From Bacillota bacterium (GTDB lineage: Bacteria; Bacillota; Clostridia; Oscillospirales; Acutalibacteraceae), in assembly GCA_023415895.1 (NCBI GenBank), contig JAEZJA010000211.1, positions 1 through 7,505 of the forward strand: DNA of 7,505 bases, in the 5' to 3' direction. The translations under genes and the position numbers were made by a program. Shown here piece after piece: positions 4,640 to 7,505 of this stretch. How positions within the stretch are numbered: the first letter of the stretch is position 1; each line of letters starts with the position of its first letter. Under the pieces are notes generated by a model. It was not told the origin of the DNA and did no database searches. It saw nothing but the letters and a program-made list of their open reading frames with translations.

Positions 4640-5650
4640 TTACCTCTCCTCGCGGAAATAGGACAGACCGAGAGATGCAGGGCCTTGGTTTTCCTTGTTT
4701 TTGCGCACACTGGATATAATCAGCACCAGAATGGTCACCACGTACGGAATGGCCTCCAGAAGCGAGCTTTGTGCACTGTTGACGACGACATCGAAAACCG
4801 AAATGTAGTTGAACAGCCAGTAGCACACACCAAACAAATACGAACCCCAGATCAAGTTGATCGGGCGCCATACCGAGAAAATAACCAGCGCCACAGCCAA
4901 CCAGCCGAGTGACTCGATGCTTCCCGCAGCTGCGGTTGACCATCCGCCGTAATTGTAATCCAGGATGTAATACACGCCGCCCAGACCGGCAATACCGGCG
5001 CCGATGGTTGTCGACAGATATTTGTATTTGATGACGCTGATACCGGCCGCGTCTGCCGTACCTGGATTCTCTCCCACGGCACGCAGATTTAAGCCTGCAC
5101 GTGTCTTCTTAAGGAACAAGGACATCACAATCGCAATGGCAATGGCCAGATACATCATAAAGCCATAATTGAAAAAGATGGTGCCAAAAGTTCCGAGCGA
5201 AGAGGCAAAGGGCAGCTTGGCTGAAAAGACGTTGTTCGTATAGATAGCCTTGACCGTTGTAGTGCCCGAAGGGATGATATACATACCGAAAAACTTTGCG
5301 AGTCCGGATCCGAAGATGGTCAGCGCCAGACCGGTCACGTTCTGGTTAGCCCGCAGCGTCGTCGTCAGCAGACAGAACAGTGCACCCGCCAAAGCGGCAG
5401 CACCGAACGCACAGGCAAGACCAATCAGCACGCTGATAATGGCATTGGGGCTTGCCGCATGAATCTCATAGGCATACGCGCCGGCAAAACCGAACGCGCC
5501 GCCGATGCACATAATACCCGGTGCTCCCAAATTCAAATTGCCCGATTTCTCGGTCAGCGTTTCACCAAGAGCACCATACATCACGACCGTGCCGAAAATC
5601 ACGGCGCGATTCAACCAGCTCAAAAGGTTGGCAAGAATAAGCGAATTCAT
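4640..5650 (-). CDS. Nucleoside-type ABC importer, second permease subunit (NupQ/YufQ-like)
   Basis: Integral inner-membrane subunit of an ABC importer of the BPD_transp_2 superfamily. The 336 residues are mostly hydrophobic, with about 8-10 membrane helices. The N-terminal motif GETLTEKSGNLNLGAPGIM (29-47) corresponds to the GE-x-x-TE-x-x-GxLNLGxEG signature of NupQ/BmpA-associated permeases. The cytoplasmic loop KKTRAGLNLRAVGENPGTAD (181-200) is the region that couples to the ATPase, and GWLAVALVIFSVWRP lies at 249-263. AGGAGG lies just upstream of the ATG, inside the preceding gene. The ATG overlaps that gene's TGA as ATGA (5647-5650), so translation is coupled. It is the last gene of the operon. 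Relatives import guanosine and other nucleosides (B. subtilis NupNOPQ) or purines; the exact substrate cannot be read from the sequence. Confidence 0.88.
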   Translation of the reverse strand: MNSLILANLLSWLNRAVIFGTVVMYGALGETLTEKSGNLNLGAPGIMCIGGAFGFAGAYAYEIHAASPNAIISVLIGLACAFGAAALAGALFCLLTTTLRANQNVTGLALTIFGSGLAKFFGMYIIPSGTTTVKAIYTNNVFSAKLPFASSLGTFGTIFFNYGFMMYLAIAIAIVMSLFLKKTRAGLNLRAVGENPGTADAAGISVIKYKYLSTTIGAGIAGLGGVYYILDYNYGGWSTAAAGSIESLGWLAVALVIFSVWRPINLIWGSYLFGVCYWLFNYISVFDVVVNSAQSSLLEAIPYVVTILVLIISSVRKNKENQGPASLGLSYFREER

Positions 5651-6855
5651 ATCTGTCCGCCCTCCTCTTTCTTGTCGCCTTTCTTCACAAACGGCCCGGC
5701 AATCGTATTGCCAATACCACGGAAAAACCGCGTCGTTTTCTGATTGAAAATCAGCTTATAATTGATGAAAAACTCACTGCCGATAATGATGAACAGCACG
5801 AGGCCGATCAGCACGTTGTCCGCACCCGTTGCGAATGCCGGATAGGTATTGCCCAACTGCCCCGTTCCTTTCTCCAGGAAGATAATCAGCAGAGAAATCA
5901 AAATCATGCCAAGGGTATTGAACTTGGCCAGCCAGGCGACGATAATGGCCGTGAAGCCGTAGCCGCCCGCCGTGGTTTCCGACGAGAAGGAATAACTCTG
6001 CCCCGCCACCGTCAGGCCGCCGCACAACCCACAGATGGCGCCCGAAATAATCATGGTGCGCATGATGACCTTGCGCACGTTGATGCCGGCATAATGGGCG
6101 GTGTTGTAGGACTCGCCCACCACCGAAATCTCATAGCCGTGCTTGGTCTTCTTGAGATAAAAATACATGATCACGGCCAACAGGACGAACACAATGATGT
6201 TGATGGTATATCCATGATCCAGGATCTCGGGCAGATAGCCCAGCTTGGACTCGCGGTTGATGGTGTCCATGGCGGAGTTTTTGCCCTTCCACGCATTGTA
6301 GAAGAAATCCATGAACTTCATGGCCACATAGTTCATCATCAGGGTAAACAGGGTCTCGTTGGTACCCCAGTAGGCTTTGAAGAAAGCGGGAATCAATCCC
6401 CACAGTGCACCGGCCAGAATGCAGGCGGCAAACATCGTAATATACAGCACGGGGCCCGACAGCACCTCGGCATAATCGTGCATGACGATTGCCGTCGCCA
6501 TGGCACCGATGAGCACCTGTCCCTCGGCACCAATGTTCCAGAACCGCATTTTAAACGCCGGTGCCAGCGCCACGGCAATACACAGCAGCTTGGACGCATA
6601 AATAGCGCTGTCCCAGCATTTAATCCGGATACTGGTGATGTTTCCGGGTTGGCCGAAGGTGCCCTTCCACATGGCATACCCTGCCTCGCGCAGGTTCAGG
6701 CCGCCGACCAGCCGCACAAAGAGGCCGCAGAACAAAAGTGCCAGAATCAACGCGATGCCCCGGATCGCCCATGCCTGCAGCGTCGGCATGGAATCCCGCT
6801 TTGCCAGACGCACAAAGGGCTCTCTGGCCGCCACTGCGTTAGTCTTGTTCGCCAT
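5647..6855 (-). CDS. Nucleoside-type ABC importer, first permease subunit (NupP/YufP-like)
   Basis: Partner permease of the heterodimeric membrane channel, 402 residues with a polar N-terminal tail of about 25 residues and roughly 8-10 membrane helices. Family marks are FWNIGAEGQVLIGAM (105-119), equivalent to the FNIGxEGQ signature of the NupP branch, ETLFTLMMNYVA (167-178), the coupling loop KTKHGYEISVVGESYNTAHYAGI (236-258), and GGYGFTAIIVAWLAKFNTLGM (297-317). The charged C-terminal tail is rich in Lys, Glu and Gly. AAGGAGG (6871-6865) precedes the ATG by 9 nt and lies within the end of the ATPase gene, which overlaps this gene by 17 bp. The overlaps on both sides indicate one polycistronic, coupled unit. 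Nucleoside or purine transport is inferred from the family. Confidence 0.88.
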   Translation of the reverse strand: MANKTNAVAAREPFVRLAKRDSMPTLQAWAIRGIALILALLFCGLFVRLVGGLNLREAGYAMWKGTFGQPGNITSIRIKCWDSAIYASKLLCIAVALAPAFKMRFWNIGAEGQVLIGAMATAIVMHDYAEVLSGPVLYITMFAACILAGALWGLIPAFFKAYWGTNETLFTLMMNYVAMKFMDFFYNAWKGKNSAMDTINRESKLGYLPEILDHGYTINIIVFVLLAVIMYFYLKKTKHGYEISVVGESYNTAHYAGINVRKVIMRTMIISGAICGLCGGLTVAGQSYSFSSETTAGGYGFTAIIVAWLAKFNTLGMILISLLIIFLEKGTGQLGNTYPAFATGADNVLIGLVLFIIIGSEFFINYKLIFNQKTTRFFRGIGNTIAGPFVKKGDKKEEGGQI

Positions 6856-7505
6856 GCTGCTGTCCCTCCTTTGTGAGATTGGTCATGCGCAGTCCGATAT
6901 CTTCCTTGGTTGCCGAGCGACCGTCCACCAGACCGTTCATTTTGCCGCCGCACAGCACCAGAATTCGGTCGCACAGCGCCAACAGAACATCGAGATCCTC
7001 GCCGACATAAATAACCGCCACGCCCTTCTTTTTCTGCTGATTGAGCAAATCGTAAATGGCGTAAGAGGTGTTGATATCCAATCCCCGTACCGCGTAGGCT
7101 GTCATCAGTACCGAGGGTGCCGACGAAATTTCACGACCAACCAGCACTTTTTGGACATTGCCGCCCGACAGACGGCGAACCGGTGTGGACAAGCTGGGCG
7201 TGGCAACCCCCAGCTCTTCTTTGATGGTTTCCGCCAGCTGGCGGGAATCTTTGCTCTGCAGGAAGGGGGAAGTCCCTTTGCTGTAGGTCTTGAGCATCAT
7301 ATTGCCTGTCATGCCCATCGATCCGACCAGGCCCATGCCCAGACGATCTTCCGGGACAAACGACAGGGCAATGCCAAAATCGCGTATCTTCTTGGGCGAC
7401 TTGCCAATCAGCTGTTTCTCTTCTTGGCCGTCGGGATAATACAGCACGCTTGAACCGCTCTCGGTTTTCTGCAAACCGGCAATTGCCTCGAGCAGCTCTT
7501 TCTGG
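6839..7505 (-). CDS. Nucleoside-type ABC importer ATPase (NupO/YufO-like), C-terminal nucleotide-binding domain; N-terminus beyond window
   Basis: The last 221 residues of a tandem-domain ABC ATPase are visible. The reading frame is open to the window edge, where QKELLEAIAGL is the sequence just after the Walker A region of the second domain. The domain then shows the family motif FVPEDRLGMGLV (fragment residues 49-60), signature LSGGNVQK (112-119), a Walker B position VLMTA followed by RGLD (140-143), and VGEDLD at the switch region. Full relatives are about 500 residues, so more than half the gene is missing. The Walker B segment lacks the usual acidic residues. This is common in the second domain of this family, where the first domain does most of the hydrolysis. 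A TTG at 7474 is an internal Leu codon, not a start. The gene overlaps the next permease by 17 bp. Confidence 0.9.
   Translation of the reverse strand, partial: QKELLEAIAGLQKTESGSSVLYYPDGQEEKQLIGKSPKKIRDFGIALSFVPEDRLGMGLVGSMGMTGNMMLKTYSKGTSPFLQSKDSRQLAETIKEELGVATPSLSTPVRRLSGGNVQKVLVGREISSAPSVLMTAYAVRGLDINTSYAIYDLLNQQKKKGVAVIYVGEDLDVLLALCDRILVLCGGKMNGLVDGRSATKEDIGLRMTNLTKEGQQHGEQD

Noticed and set aside
6094..6876. 260-codon plus-strand frame opposite the first permease
   Set aside because: It is antisense to a clear membrane permease; the His- and Gln-rich peptide is what reverse-reading hydrophobic codons produces.
6962..7150. Loss of acidic Walker B residues in the ABC ATPase as a sign of inactivation
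   Set aside because: The C-terminal domain of this tandem-domain ATPase family normally has a degenerate Walker B, and the LSGGN signature is intact.
1..7505. CRISPR array, insertion sequence, riboswitch or rRNA
   Set aside because: No regularly spaced repeat series, transposase motif, recognisable riboswitch core or rRNA sequence was seen on either strand.

Overview
The window looks like a chromosomal segment of a Clostridia-class Firmicute, probably near Oscillospiraceae/Ruminococcaceae. The evidence is AGGAGG-type ribosome binding sites, perfect TTGACA/TATAAT promoters, a tRNA gene with an encoded CCA end, a Clostridia-type Rex repressor, and a fairly GC-rich core (by eye about 55% GC from 1480 onward). 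This placement is inference; no marker gene fixes the species.

Region 1 (1-1354) is visibly AT-rich and differs from the rest. It holds the start of a small Cro/CI-type helix-turn-helix regulator running off the left edge, and a 183-residue membrane-anchored or secreted protein of unknown function. Two nearly identical 40-bp palindromic repeats (270-309 and 1215-1254) flank the latter gene. Upstream of each repeat, in minus-strand terms, lies a short more GC-rich patch with a small open frame (312-491 and 1268-1354). The region abuts the 3' end of a tRNA-Pro gene, a classic place for acquired DNA.

Region 2 (1358-1760) holds tRNA-Pro(UGG) on the minus strand, with a strong terminator and a perfect consensus promoter. 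A divergent plus-strand consensus promoter drives the next operon. An imperfect Rex-type palindrome covers its -35 box.

Region 3 (1761-4611, plus strand) is a two-gene unit: an Aquifex-type aconitase and the redox-sensing repressor Rex. A hairpin lies between the genes and a strong intrinsic terminator follows them. If the promoter palindrome is a real Rex operator, Rex would link aconitase output and its own synthesis to the NADH/NAD+ ratio.

Region 4 (4640-7505, minus strand) is the end of an ABC importer operon of the BmpA/NupNOPQ nucleoside type: the C-terminal ATPase domain (entering from the right edge) and two permeases. The genes overlap by 17 and 4 bp, which indicates translational coupling. 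The operon converges on the acn-rex unit and probably shares its terminator. The substrate-binding lipoprotein and most of the ATPase lie outside the window.
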